The translations under genes were made by a program, and so were the position numbers. From the NCBI GenBank assembly GCA_024663395.1, contig JANFAH010000019.1, forward strand, positions 806,001 through 870,000: a stretch of 64,000 bases of DNA. Reading direction: 5' to 3'. The notes under the pieces were generated by a model. That model worked only from the letters and a program-made list of their open reading frames with translations, had not been told where the DNA came from and ran no database searches. Positions 1 through 12,387 of the stretch are shown in pieces (positions within the stretch are counted from its first letter, which is position 1; every line of letters starts with the position of its first letter). The DNA is from Pisolithus tinctorius (Eukaryota; Basidiomycota; Agaricomycetes; Boletales; Pisolithaceae).

Positions 1-232
1 AGAATGCCGTACATGGGCGCTAAAAACTTTTAATGCGCGCTTAACTCGCTTCCTCTTTTCTCTTTAGCACTGATGACTCGTTCTTGTGTGAAGGATGACT
101 GTTAATGTCCAACAGTCTTTCTACGCATGAGGCCTTTAGTCTTCATCTGCATGCATGGGCATTGCACGCAACTCGTCAATGAGTTAGGCAGAGTCAGCTG
201 TAACCATGTCCACAACACCTTTGGTGTGTGAC
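1..232 (-). mobile_element. Solo LTR family X, copy X4 (partial, runs off left edge)
   Basis: This stretch matches the first ~230 bases of the X LTR seen complete at 42,444-44,296, in opposite orientation, and ends at the same terminus (CTTTGGTGTGTGAC). The base after it is A, as at all X insertions here, and the right target copy would be AGCAG (233-237). The rest of the LTR lies outside the window. It interrupts the WD40-like gene that continues at 238. Confidence 0.85.
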
Positions 233-237
233 AGCAG

Positions 238-1466
238 ATCGCCGTTGGAATGCATGACAGCATCATCCAAGTGCTGCTCCTCAATGCCAATTCGCAACTT
301 CAACCAATATTCGCAGGGCGGCTCGAAAACATGGTACCAAAGTTGATCACCTTCATGCAGCATGGGAATATCTATATGTTTGGCTTATACAATGGCAAAG
401 TGTAAGCCATGAACTCAATCATAATGATGATTGTCACTCACAAGGTGCCATTAGCATTAAAATGGATGCCACTGATGGAGTTATTCTCAGTGAGCATTGC
501 TATGACTCTGTGATGTACACACTGATCTTTTCACTTGTCCAACACTCGTCCCACCAGGATTGCAGAGGTTGCGCTGCAGTTAGTCTGAAGAAGGAGCTGG
601 TAGTGATTGACAATGCCATGAATGGCTTCACCTTGTATCCGCTGGACCGTGGAGATCCAATCTGGTATTTTGTTACTGAGCTGCAGCATGTTCCTGTACC
701 CAAACAGGTTGCCTTCGGAGAAGAGTCAAAAATTATTGTAGGTGGTAGCGACAATGGCAGCGTATACCTATTTGAAAGAAGGTCAGGTCAGATGCTAGTG
801 AAACTCGCCCACTCAAAAACGGGCTTAGTTCAAATGATTACCGTATGCACAGTGATATTTTCACATTCTTCATGTCTCACCGCCTGCAGGGTGTGTGATG
901 TTGGGGGCCATTGCATCATCGCGAGCGCTTCGCCTGCATCAGGTCATAAAAAGTCACTTATCAAGGTTTGGACTCACCAATACACTTCTAATAAATTGGC
1001 CACAAGATCAGAAGGCCAGTCAACATTGAGGTCGACGATCACAATCACCACCTTCCTTTTGGTGCTTGGACTTGGTTTACAAACGGTACAGTCAAATTTA
1101 CTATTAGTGAAGAAAGGCGTGCTGATGGAATACCAGAACTTACTTGGTGGGGTGCTTATCCTGCAGGTAACCTACTGGTGTTCTCGTCTCCCAGTGCAGA
1201 AGCCAGCTCCTGTGCTGACACCCCCACCTCACCCTTTGGAAGAAATAGTTGCTGGTGTGGGTGACATGGAGATACTGAAAGAATTAGCAATACAGTTAGT
1301 GGGTTTAGCAAAGGTGGTTCATGAGAATAAAGATGAATGTACTAGTGAGGATGTGGTGAGGGATACCTGGCCAAGTGGGCACGAGGAGACAACTGGTTTG
1401 GTTGGCGATGATCACCCTGATGAAGTTGATTCCAACCTAGAAAAAGGCATCATCATATATCTGTAA
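238..1466 (+). pseudogene. WD40-repeat-like protein, 5' truncated by LTR insertion
   Basis: The main open stretch (462-1466) has beta-propeller-like blades: a VAFGE..IIVGGSDNGSVYLFE block at roughly residues 83-105 followed by an ASASP..SLIKVWTH block ending near residue 171. Upstream, at 240-400, a related stretch (...IFAGRLENMVPKLITF) reads as an earlier exon, with GT/AG intron-like breaks near 400-455 and 510-560. The C-terminal third is not obviously propeller. The 5' part was removed or displaced by LTR X4 ending at 232. It lies just upstream of the Plavaka transposase in the same orientation and may be cargo or a neighbouring repeat; the WD40 assignment is by motif appearance only. Several in-frame introns or stops make an intact product unlikely. 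Confidence 0.5.
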
Positions 1467-1752
1467 CATACAGGCTCACCCATTTTAATCGTTCAATAAG
1501 TATATCATGTTCTTCCCTGCAGCCCGCTGTACCTGCAGTGGTGACAACAAGCAGGTGTAGTTCAAAAAAGGCAAGTCTTATCACAAACACGCATGATGAG
1601 CCTAACAATGCAACACACTCAGAGTATCCTTGTTCTCTACAAGGTTATGCAGACTCACATTTTTCTTTATAAAGGAGACCTGCAAAGAGCTATCATGTCA
1701 ACACAAAGGTAAGTACTTGACTTACATGCCTGTTTTGTGGCTGATAGGCCAC

Positions 1753-4700
1753 GAAGCATGCCTGCCTCGTGCCCTACGCTGAAGCAGTGCATGTGTGAGG
1801 AATGTATCGTGAAGAACACCAATGGTGTGCTCATGGAAACGCGATTCTTACTGGTGCACCTCAACCATGTTGGGGAAGAATGTTCTAGATGCAGTGATGC
1901 CCCACAAGTCCTTTCAGATGTGACTCTGGCGACTCCAGACACTTCCGTTCCTCACCCTGACAAACTTGCTAGTCGTCTCTTTGGCCTGATGCTCATGGAT
2001 AATGGTCCTGATCCCAACACCCAGGTCAGTAAGTTGTGGGAATCCCATGCTGATTACCAGGAAATAGGACCCAGTAAACACATCATTACCAGCTTGCCAG
2101 AGCCCCTCCCCATTGCCGACATCGCTGATAGCCTCCTGTGCCTCAAGTTGGACAACTCCCCTCCAGCTCCTCCAGCTCCTATCATCGCAAAAGTGTTCAA
2201 GAAGGATTGCAATCAGCACTTGGTTAAGGCTCTCAAGTTAATATCCAACATCGAGGCTCATGTCCATAAATGTTCCCGCCTCTTACTTGATAATTCTGGT
2301 GCATGTATTGCTGCACTCAGAACGGAGATGGCAGTCCTCTGCAGCAACATCGAGGGTATCAAACGCAACACTGATTTTGTCAAGTCCCACAAGCAAGATG
2401 TTACCGACACTCTCGACAGGCTCGCCCTCGAGCTTCAGTCAAGGGATTCCACATGATCTTCCACTGGACCGCAGTCTGCTGTGCAATTCGACTCCAGTAA
2501 GTTTCTCCCCCTTCCAATTTAGAACATGTGCACTGATATCGATACACAGGCAAAAATGATCAACCACCAATTGAGCATATGGATATTGTTGCACAGGTTG
2601 CCCTTGTCATTGGGGTGGTGTGTAGCATTGTAATGGGCATGAGCCAACGCAGTAGCAACTTCATTATTGGTGCACTCTCGTTATTACTATATCTTGCGTT
2701 TCAATGCCCCAATGGGTTACTCAGTCTCTCTCACGAAGGTGTTATCAGACAGATACCAACGACTATAGAGAGTGTACTTGCACGATTCAACCTTACTTGC
2801 AAGACTACCATGTATGCCACATGCAGCTGTCACTATACCTATCCCCCCTCATACCCCCCTGGTTCTGATGTTCCTGTCTACCCTGAACACTGCACTCATC
2901 GTCCGAAACTGGAGACCCAATGTAGTGAGCCATTGCTGGACATGAAACTGAATGGCGAATGCTGCCCGAAGAAGGCTTTTGTTTATAATCAGTTTAATGA
3001 CTACCTCACTGGTTTACTATCCAGGAGGGATATCAAGACGATGATGGATGAGGCCTGTGACAACCTTCTCGCTTCCTTGTCCTCGCCTCAGCCTCGTTTC
3101 ATCAAGAACCCTTTCGAGGCGAAATTTCTTCACGAGTTTAGCAGTCCAAAGTCTGGGAAACTGTTCATTGATAGAGGCGAAGAAGGTCGGTATGCTTTTG
3201 CGCTCCATGTCGACTTTTTCAACCCTGAAGGCATGAATTTACGAGGTGCGAGCACATCATTGGGAATTATTTCCATGGCATGTCTCAACTTACTGCTCAA
3301 CATAAGGTACAAGCCAGAGAATATGTACCTAGCAGGTATTATCCCTGGCCCCAAACAGCCTTCGCTCGAGAACCTCAACCACTATGTTCATCCGCTCATA
3401 CTCGATTTGGCCACTTCATGGGAGAGAGGTGTCTGGTACTCACGAACTGCCAACCATCCTAATGGAAGGCTCACGTGCTGTGCGATCGCCCTTGCTGTTT
3501 GTGATCTCCCTGCTGCTCGTCATCTCGCTGTGCTAGCTGGTGTTGGCAGTCATTTCTTCTGCAGTGCATGTAGTTGTTACCATACAAACAACTACGGCAG
3601 GGTTGACTTTGAAAATTGGGTACCTCGTGACCCATGTGAGCTCCACACCTTCGCTGAGCAATGGAGGGATGCCACAACAACTGCCCATTGTGAAAAGATC
3701 TTTAGGGAGCATGGCGTACGTTAGTCAGAGCTGTGGCGACTGCCATATTGGGACCCAGCCCGGCAGCTCGTTGTCGATTCTATGCACTGCATCCTTGAAG
3801 GCTTAGTTCAGCACCACATTCGAAGCCTCCTTGGCCTTACTACCGAAAGCACCTTGTCAACTCAGACTTCACCACCTGCCTTCCATCTTGTGCTCCAGCC
3901 ACTCAATCCCCATATCACCAGTGAGCTCACCATGACTACAAAGGAGATGTCTCAAGTGTCAGCCATCCAAGCCTTGCTCGTCACCCAAGTTGCATTGCCG
4001 GATGATCCCGCTCAAGTTCACAGTTTCATGGAGAAACTCCAAGAAGCTCTTGGCCAGAAAAATTTGCACTCATTGCAGTATGTCTGCAAGACCTTAGACT
4101 GTATGCTGGCGAAGCGAACGAGATTGTACAAGGTTGATTATGTGAAAGCACTTGTACAGTGGGTAAGTACATGTAGTACTTTATGACCTCGTTACTGAGA
4201 AATCACTAGCACTCTCGGAAGCCCCTCTCTGCGGAACATCGACCTAAGCTCAACACAAGTGAGGTTCTTGCAAGAATACCTCAAGAGCTTCTTGGCTGAG
4301 CTCAGTCCCGACAAATTTTGGAGATGCATCTGCAGGCACGATCAAGGCTGATGAGTGGCAGTCGCTTATCACAGTCTATATACCAATCGCTCTGATCAGC
4401 ATCTGGGGGATTGGCAATGCAAGGCTGAATGCTAAAATTGCCCTTGACCATACAATGGACCTTGTCTCGTCAGTATACCTGGCCTGTGCATGAACGATGA
4501 GTATCGAAAGAGCATCTGCATATCGCTCATGCATTGCCCACTACGTTGGAGGTTTGAAGCAGATCCACCCTACTTTTAGTTTATGACCGAATCATCATAT
4601 GGCATTCCATATCCACAACTACCTTCTGCTTTTTGGGCCAGTCCACTCATGGTGGACATTCCCCTTCGAGCGGCTCATTGGAATACTTCAATGCCTTCCC

Positions 4701-5091
4701 ACTAACCATAAAACTGGTGAGTCTGGTTTTTCTGTCATCATCTACTGACGCTGAAGACTAAGCAATGTGCGGCTTTCAGGGGAAATTGAAAGCATGATGC
4801 TCCATTCATATCTCAAAGGTGCATGACTCCGTGCATGGCTATCTCGTACAGATTGCCCACCCGCCATCCGTGAATGCAAGATCCTGCTTGATTGGGCATA
4901 TCGACAAGATGATGCCTGTGACTTCGATACCGACGGCCTCGTTTCTCCTCAAGCTGATAACCTGGGGATGATGAACATGCCCCACGATCTGTGGGAGTTG
5001 GTTGGGCAGTGAAAAGTAGTATTGTGTGCCAATGTGAAACACAGTATGGGAGTTTACTACAGCAGATCGTCATCTCATGTTGGGAACTCAC
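1753..5091 (+). pseudogene. Plavaka/CACTA-like transposase (Tnp2 family), decayed
   Basis: DNA transposase of the Tnp2 (EnSpm/CACTA, fungal Plavaka) type. An N-terminal exon (about 1,753-2,456) has a C-x-C-x2-C start typical of these proteins. After an intron-like gap (GTAAGT near 2,499, AG near 2,549), the core exon 2,579-4,186 carries the signature blocks: CTHRP and CSEPLLD, then HVDFFNPEGM, LAGIIPGPKQPSLENLNH, GVWYSRTANHPNGRL, VCDLPAARHLA and the acidic LPYWDPARQLVVDSMH. A TAG stop at 3,722-3,724 falls inside the frame, directly after the HGVR motif, with the family sequence continuing beyond it. The C-terminal part (4,187-5,091) is scattered over frames but keeps the GPVHSWWTFPFERLIG motif near 4,640 and a NHKTGE-like exon junction near 4,705. 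It is inactive as it stands. No TIRs or target duplication were located. Confidence 0.88.
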
Positions 5092-6335
5092 TCATCCTTT
5101 TCTATCCCGGTGGAAACTGATCTTTACCCCCTGTTCCTGGAAGCATCAAGTATATATATCAGTCTGGAGACTCTTTTGTCTTTGCAGTCCAAAGGCAGCA
5201 TCCACTGACTGCGGGGAAGAAGGAGAGCATGGATCCATTTGCTCAGTACCCTCACTTCCCGGCCAAACTGTACTCCTCCACGCTCGAAGAGACCTTAGAA
5301 AGCATAAGATGCTCCTGGGTGTCTGGTCATTATGCATGCTGGGCCGTCTCAAGTGACACCACAGTTGTTCTTTCTCTGTGCAGGGTGAGATTGTTGTGAT
5401 ATTCTGTTGCATATGTGTTTGCTCACACTGGGCTCCTGCAGGACTAAATATATGTATATTTTTTGTGCAGGTTGTCATCATCATTGTAACTCGTAGTACA
5501 AAAATACATGCATTGTACAAAGGACCCAAGGTCTGATGGCCCAGAGAGACTTAGTGTACTCTGGGTGCCTGATCCACACTGTTTGCGCAATGGACGACCA
5601 ATGACTGGGCAATCATCAGGCGATCAGTATTGTCTGCAGATTATACTTCAAGATCACACACATGGTTTTTTTTTGTTTTTAAACTTCAACAAAAATCAAT
5701 GGTCTTTTTGTTCAGCAATGTTGTAAATATAGGCTGTCGTTTAGGCAACGGCGAAACTTCACATGTGAGCAGATTTTCTACTCAAAGGCAACATTTCATG
5801 TTTGCACATTCGTTGTTTCAGAGACCATACATCTTATTTAGACTGATGTTCAGAATGCAGCCACATGCTCGTAAGTATTTGAAGTTTTAGCCAATATTTT
5901 TCCTATCAACAACACTTCAAGTCTTGCCATCACACCAACGTCAATCTAAACTTCAGATTTCATCTTCACATTTTTGACAACCTTTGAACCTGGTCTAAAC
6001 TCTGCTAACCGCATTGTGTCATCCCCGTTTATGCTGCCCACAACATCAACACCAGAGACATCAAGCCTCATGACTCCTATGATACATTCAATTCCTTCTA
6101 TGTGAACAAATTCGCTGACCATCATGCATTTGAAATTGCATTCTAGCTCGCTGCAGTATGCTCGACACATACTTGAGAACCACCCAAATCAATTGGCCAT
6201 ATTTACCATGTAACATTTGCTATCCAATTCCTGACCATGAGTCGAAGCAGGTTCGTCTATCAAGTTGACGGGTGGTGGCCTCTACTAATTAGTATCCCAG
6301 ACTCTGCACTGGATGCATACTTGCATGCCATCTGA
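5092..6335 (+). other. Gene-poor spacer with decayed coding traces
   Basis: No intact gene is visible. On the + strand, 6,010-6,335 reads in pieces (for example RDIKPHDSYDTFNSFYVNKF and VDGWWPLLISIPDSALDAYL) that could be upstream exons of the Pro/Ser/His-rich gene starting near 6,336, broken by single stops. The 5,100-5,900 part shows nothing recognisable apart from short T-rich runs near 5,667. Confidence 0.4.
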
Positions 6336-6509
6336 ATCAACCCGTACATCTCTGAGGTCTGTCATGTCATCTCACAGCGACTACAGTTGCTAAAGAATGC
6401 CCAAGCGCCTGGTGGTCAGCTTCCCACTGCCCCTGGTCTGCAAGATGTTCACCTGAATGCCTATGCTAACCAGTCTACACTTCCACCCAGCTTGAGTGGC
6501 CCTCCACTC

Positions 6510-7433
6510 TGTCATATCCATGACTCTCAGACTCAGTCCCAGTCCAGTCCAGACCCCTATCCCCTATCTCCGGTCAAGTCTGGTCCTAGTCTGGCCTAGA
6601 GAACCTAACTCCAGCCTAGAGAACTCAACTCCAGCCCTAGGAAACCCAACTCCAGTCTAAATAACTTAAGTCCGGTCTTTTACCCCTATCTCCAGTCCAT
6701 TCCGGCCTTCCGGCCTTGTGCTGCTCCACCCCAGTCCTCCCAGGTCCATGTCCAGGTCACCCAGACATAACTCTGGTCTGTTTCCCTTTGTTTGTACTAT
6801 ATTTAGTCTAGCCCATTCATCTGACTTTGCTTACTGTACAATCCTGTGTCCAACCCTGGTTATGCCAGTCACCCAGACTTTAGCTATTAGCCTCAGCATA
6901 GCCACTGTGGCTATCCTCGTCTTGCTAATCATCTCACTAATAGCTTATTCACAAGTCTGGCTCTATGTTCATTATCCCAGACTGGCCTCATGTATTTAAC
7001 CCCTGTACATACTTCGTAGCACCCTCAGTCAGAATATCAATTAAGTATTACCCTCAACTCCTGTACTACACCCAAAGACTACTCTATAGCTAAGGCCGAG
7101 CCTTAAGCTATCCCCAGCCCCTGTCCTGGACCTCTCCCTGGCTTGCATAAGGGTACAGCACATAAGCTGAGACCAAGGGAGGTAGATCCAACCCCGGACC
7201 AGCTTCCCCTTGTGCGCACTCCAAGACCGGTCGGTTTCCCACGCTACCGGTCTTATTCCCACGCTCCCGGCCTTAAGTCCGGTCCTCCAGACTTGGCCCC
7301 TAACCTCCGGCCTCAACTCTGGTCCAGCCAGACTTGGCCCCTGTCTCCCAGCCTTGACTTTGGCCACCTGGACTTAGCCCCTGTTACCTGGTCTTGAAGC
7401 CTGGTCGCTCTGAGGGTAAACCTGTACTTGACA
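6510..7433 (+). mobile_element. Solo LTR, family L, copy L3 (924 bp)
   Basis: It starts TGTCATATCC and ends TACTTGACA, flanked by perfect 5-bp duplications CACTC (6,505-6,509 and 7,434-7,438). It is a relative of L1 and L2 elsewhere in the window, in reverse orientation to them. A TATTTAA box near 6,996 is followed by a CACCCTCAGTCAGAAT block that resembles the start region of the Y gypsy LTR, so L probably belongs to a gypsy lineage related to Y. No internal region is present. Open frames inside it are not considered genes. Confidence 0.93.
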
Positions 7434-8985
7434 CACTCCTCCTTCAGTTGACTTCCACCCACCCCTTACTTAGGTCTGACTCTAGAGGTCTGGGAAATAA
7501 CAATAGCCTTCATTTGCCCCCACCTCCTGTGCCTGTTAGCTGTGCCTCTCCTCCATTCAGGGGTCCTCCCCCTCCTGTTTCCATCGATGAATTGCAGCAT
7601 CCCACCTCTCACACCCCACTTGCCCCCATGGATGTCAATTGCCCCCATCACTGCGACTTCTCCGGCCCTTCCTGGGATAGTGTTGGTTGTGGCCCTGCCA
7701 GTCACCCATGTCTCTTGCTGCACCACCCCATCCCACAACAGCAGCTCTCAACAGAAGAACTGCAATTTCCCACCAACCAGGATCTAGCACAGCACTTGGA
7801 GTACTTCAACTGCCCACTACATGTCCCTTTGGGATCCATGTCATCTGCTCCCCATCCCACTTGCCCTTGCTCTCCTGTTTCCACCTTCCTGGCCTACCCT
7901 CCTCCAAGTCGTCAGCCAATCAGGCTGGCTCAGCCAAGCATTCTGGCTTCCCAGCATATGCCACCTTTGTATCCACATGAGCTATGTGTAGCAGATCGCA
8001 ATATGACCTGGGATCACCGTGGTCCTCACCTGGAGCACCATCGTGACTGGGAGGATTGCAACCACCGTGGACATTCCGAATATCCAACTCACCCTTCACA
8101 GCAACCTTACTATGCCTCCCACTCCCCAGGATCTCACCATGCCCTGAGTCCCATGGAGACATCACCTCACTCTGCCCATCACTCGCAGCCTCATTGGGAC
8201 TCGAAGCCCCCTGGTGGCCTGTCCCATCAACCTTTGGGTCCTCCCAAAAGTGGGCACTGGCACTACAATCCTGCCAGATTTGACATGCACAAATGTCCAG
8301 TGGAGCGAGATGTGGAGTCGAGAAGGCACTTGAGTTTGGTTGTCAACTCACCAGAGGCAGTACCTCGCACTCCGCTACATACAAATATTTGCATGTCTAT
8401 GTCTCCAGAGCCTTCATCAGCTGACTCAAAGAACAGGAGGAAGCAGCTGCAACTGGCAAAGGACAAGGATTTGGACACACAAAGTATTGGTGGGTCAATC
8501 CCTAGTGATGCCCCAAAGAGGAAGAAGTGTCAACGTCAGGCCAAGGATGACTCTGGCTTACCCACTAATCTACCTGCATCATTCAAGGTTCCTTCATTCT
8601 CAGCAAAGGATGGACAGGACATGACAAGTTCGAGCGGTTCTGGAAATCGTTCACTATAGCCATCTCCAACTAGTGCCACCCCATGCCTGCCATCCTGAGT
8701 GGTAGATGAGGATTATGATGAGGGTGTCACTGATGCATTAGTTAACTTGTCCCAGACCTGTCCTGCTGAGCAATTGGCTTCTGCACATGACAACTACAAT
8801 GCAACAATGCACTTGCCAATGCTGTCTAATGCAAGTTGCCACACCATCAATTCACCACACAATGCTGCCCCCCATCATCAATCTACATCATCCTCCAATG
8901 GTCCTTCACCTGCTTTGTCTGGAGTGTCATCCCTCAAGCGACCACTCAGTCCCATGACAGAGGAAGAAACAGACAGTAAGTGCAC

Positions 8986-9012
8986 TTTTTTTTTAAAAAA
9001 AAAAAAAAAAAA
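8986..9012. repeat. T9/A18 homopolymer junction
   Basis: Nine T are followed directly by eighteen A, just downstream of a GTAAGT splice-donor candidate at 8,976. It looks like simple-repeat growth inside an intron of the decayed Pro/Ser/His-rich gene. It is not preceded by a recognisable polyadenylated retrocopy. Confidence 0.8.
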
Positions 9013-9644
9013 TCCTGAATTAAAGTGCATGAGGGAGCATTTACCCTATGTTGCACTATTCTAACTAATTCAACATACTAGCATGGGCCTCCTGTGGCCT
9101 ACCAGTCCTTACCAGCAAGTGAATGCCCTAATGGCAGAGCCTAGGGCTCCCCATTAGTCCACTGTTCCCACTGGCCATTTTAGATGCTCTGCCTTGAGGT
9201 AAGGTAGGTTTAAGACTTCAGCTAGCCATTTGAATCTATCTACACATTTAGCAAGTGCACTCGAGTTGAGAGTGTGAAGCGAGGTAGTGGTTCATCTTCT
9301 GGATGACACACCCCTGTTCCATCTCGCTCATCTTCCTCCTTCCACATGCCACCTGCATCACACTCACCTGATTCTCATCCGCACAACAAGAGTCACTCGA
9401 ACACTTCTGAGACAAGGGTTCTCTTTTGATGGATGCATGTATTTTGACTGTGTGGGCACAGGTAAAGACTCAGTGAGCGAGTGCTTGCAGACAGTACTCA
9501 AAAGGTGTTAGAACAACCGTGTGGCCAATCATCTGGGATGCGAACTTGAGAAGCAGTTAGGCATTAGGTAGTATATATAACTCGAGTACTAAATGAACAG
9601 AGACCCCTGTATATATGGTATATGGCACAGAATAACACTTTCTT

Positions 9645-9673
9645 TACTACTACTACTACTACTACTACTACTA
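9645..9673. repeat. (ACT)n microsatellite
   Basis: About nine uninterrupted ACT triplets. Read on the minus strand they give the poly-Ser run of an otherwise unremarkable 154-codon open frame (9,589-10,053), which also has KIVKIVKIV repeats. I do not call that frame a gene. Confidence 0.9.
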
Positions 9674-10184
9674 TCTTGACTAGTTTGACTTTTGAACTTT
9701 TCAAGAAATACTATCTTGACTATTTTAACTATTTTGACTAATCTAAACTTTGTCTGTATTGAGTGTGACCGGAAATAGCCATAATAGTCAAAATAGACAA
9801 ATAATTCCATAAAAAGCACAGATAGTATTTGGTTAATTTCCTGATGCAGCATATCCTCTATTTCATCTTCCTTGCTGTCTTCAATCCCATCAGAGTCATC
9901 AGAAGTACTTGATTGGGCATAGCACAAGCACACACTCTTTTGTGGTGCTGGGTCTGGAGAAGTACTGCAGCTGCATTTTACTCCAGAAGGATTGAGTGCT
10001 GATGAGCTCAGGTCTTCTAGACTAACCCACATAATGTACCTACTTTGTACCATATCATATGACCAAATGAGGTTGACAATCGGCTGTGTTGCACAGACTG
10101 GCTAAAGTTGAGCCCACCTCTGAGTTGTCATCGTGTCACACAGCATAGCCATGATCATTGGATCTCACCATACTGCACAGTGTG

Positions 10185-11740
10185 GCTGAGGGGTTACTAC
10201 TATATACATCTTGCCTGGATAATCCTGGCATGGATTCTGGCAAGTTGGGAAAGGTCTGGTACTAACCTGGTCTGGGCTCACTGGCATGAGCCCAGCATGT
10301 CAGCAATTGCCAGTGGGTCAGAAGGCATTCCACTGTAATTCTATTGGGTTGGTATGAATGCTGGACTAATTCCAGTAAGCTGGGACAAATGCTGGGATAA
10401 TGCCAATAAGCCAGGAAACATACCAGTCTTATGCTAGTGGGCCAGCACAGATGCCAAGGTGGTGATGGTCAGTTGGCATGGATGGTGAGCTAATTCCAGT
10501 TGGCCAGTAGGGATGACAGCCACCACACTATTTCCAGTGGGTCAGAAGGCATACCATTGTACATCCATTGGGCTGGTATGAGTTACAGCAACTTCTAGTA
10601 TGCTGGGTCACATACTGGCCTTATGCAAGTGGGCTGTGACAGGTGCCTGGATTATGGTGGGTAGTTGGAATATATGTCTAGCCAGCTTTCATGCTGGGAA
10701 TAGTAAGCTGGGACCCATACTGGTATAGTGCAAATATGCTGGAATAGAGGATAAGCTGGTGGTGGTGTGTGGGCATGGATGCTCATCTAATTCCAGGTGG
10801 GCCAGATGGATCACAGCCTCCAGGATATTTGCAGTGGTTCAGAAAGCACACTAGTGGGATGCTATTGGGCCAGTATGATTTCCTGACATTTCCAGTTAGC
10901 TGGGCCAGATCCCATGTTATTGTCAGTGAGCCAGGATATCTACCTGGCTGAATCTAGGGGACCAGCAGGGGGCCAAGGCTGGTGACAGTTGGTTGGCATC
11001 AATTCCTAACTAACTGCAGTTGGCTGGAATGGATCACAACCTCCAGGCTATTTACAGTGGTTCTGAAGGCATTCCAGTGGGATGGTATTGGGCTGGTATA
11101 TGTTCCAGCCAAATCCAGTCAGCTGGGTCAAATTCCCAGGTGTTGAACATGACCTGGGACACATACTGGCCACAATATAGTGGGCTGGCACAGGTTCAGC
11201 ACTGTTGGCAGTTGTTTGGCATCAATTCTGAACCAACTCCAGTTGGCCAGGATGGATGACACCCTCCAGGCTATTTACAGTGGTTGAGAAGGCACTCCAG
11301 TGGGATTCTATTGGGCCAGTATATGTTCTGGCCAAATCCAGTCAGCCAGATCAAATTCCCAGTTGTTGACCATGACCTGGGATACCTACCAGCCACAATG
11401 TAGTGGGCTGGCACAGGTCCAGGGCTGGTGGCAGTTGTTTGGGATCAGTTCTGAACCAACTCCAGTTGGCTGGGATGGATGACACCCTCCAGGCTATTTA
11501 CAGTGGTTCAGAAGGCACTCCAGTGGGATTCTATTGGGCCAGTATATGTTCTGGCAAAGTCCATTCAGCTGGGCCAAATTCCCAGTTGGTGACCATAATC
11601 CAGGACACATACTGGCCTTATGCTAGGGGACCAGGACAGATGCCCAGCCTATGGTGGTTGATTGGCATGGATGCCCAGTTAAGGCCACTTAATGTTACCA
11701 GTTTAGATGATGGGCTAGTCTTTTGGCATCCCCTGGCAAA
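10185..11740. repeat. 223-bp tandem repeat array (about 6-7 units)
   Basis: The marker sequence CTCCAGG(C/A)TATTT starts at 10,818, 11,041, 11,264 and 11,487, exactly 223 bp apart. Earlier, more diverged units have the equivalent point near 10,521 and 10,299 (steps of about 297 and 222). The 297-bp step exceeds one unit by 74 bp, about one third of 223, suggesting a roughly 74-bp sub-repeat. This fits the internal recurrence of GGGCTGG/GGGCCAG blocks. The array is almost free of CpG. Open frames run through it but only because the unit lacks stops in one phase; no protein family is seen. Confidence 0.85.
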
Positions 11741-12387
11741 TGCATGAGCCATACAAATAGTGTCCCATATATATTGGCTGGGCTGGGAAGCTATTGTCTA
11801 TGGGGCTGATATATCAGTGGCCTGTGTAATAAGGCTTGGCTGGACCTGCAGTGTTCCATTTGGAATGGTGGGAGCATATTTCAGTGTGCTGTGTGCATCA
11901 GCCTCAGCCAAAATAGGAGTGCCCATGTACTATGGAGGGCTTATAGTCCGTTGTACTGTGACCTTGCAGTGGGCCCAGATATTGTGATCCTGTAGGACAG
12001 GCTGGATGAATACTCCAGTGTTTCATGGTGTACAGGAGGCCCATGATATGGTGTCCCATCTGTCTTGAGTCAGCCCATGTATTATGATCACCAATCCATG
12101 TGGTCTGGCACATATGCCACAGTCTTGTGCACAACAAGCAAGCCAATCTCCCAGTGTGCCATCTGACTGGATTTGGCTTGAGTTGAAGTGTTCCACCAAT
12201 TATGGGCCAGCCATAGTCGAAATTTGGGAGAGGTATATGACAAATAACTTGGCTTGGGATTGCATATAATATCTATAGAACTACCTTTACATGGACCCCC
12301 TATTGGATGAGTGTAGGTTATATGGAAGGTCCTACCAGACCTGCAGGCATCAACCAAGTCCAGACATTCTGAACTCTCATCCAATCC
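11741..12387. other. CpG-poor spacer without recognisable gene
   Basis: No gene, repeat terminus or RNA gene is recognised between the 223-bp array and the TET/JBP-like pseudogene. Several 60-120 codon frames occur on both strands without family features. The minus-strand frame 12,088-12,447 may include the last codons of the TET/JBP-like gene. Confidence 0.5.

Larger units (their letters stand above)
6336..9511 (+). pseudogene. Unidentified Pro/Ser/His-rich protein gene, split by solo LTR L3
   Basis: No family is recognised. The frame open from 6,336 to 6,509 resumes at 7,439 and runs to 8,659 in the same frame once the 924-bp LTR and one 5-bp target copy are discounted (929 bp removed; both sides then fall in one frame). 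The encoded protein is rich in Pro, Ser and His, with a basic SKNRRKQLQLAKDK-like stretch and a KRKK stretch in its last third that could be nuclear signals. Two stops at 8,657-8,700 separate a further coding-like part (8,699 to about 8,975, with an acidic start and a LKRPLSPMTEEE motif). A GTAAGT splice-donor candidate follows at 8,976, and a Ser/His/Pro-rich exon-like piece at 9,250-9,415. It appears to have been a nuclear, low-complexity protein now dead through LTR insertion and stops. Confidence 0.5.

Noticed and set aside
7041..7397. Overlapping open frames on both strands inside L3
   Set aside because: They fall inside an LTR and recur, broken, in L1 and L2; no coding signature.
9589..10053. 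154-codon minus-strand frame with poly-Ser
   Set aside because: The Ser run comes from the (ACT)n microsatellite and the rest is low complexity with no family features.
11020..11747. Open frames across the 223-bp array as a repeat protein
   Set aside because: The frame is open only because the repeat unit lacks stops in one phase; it shifts between units and no domain is recognisable.
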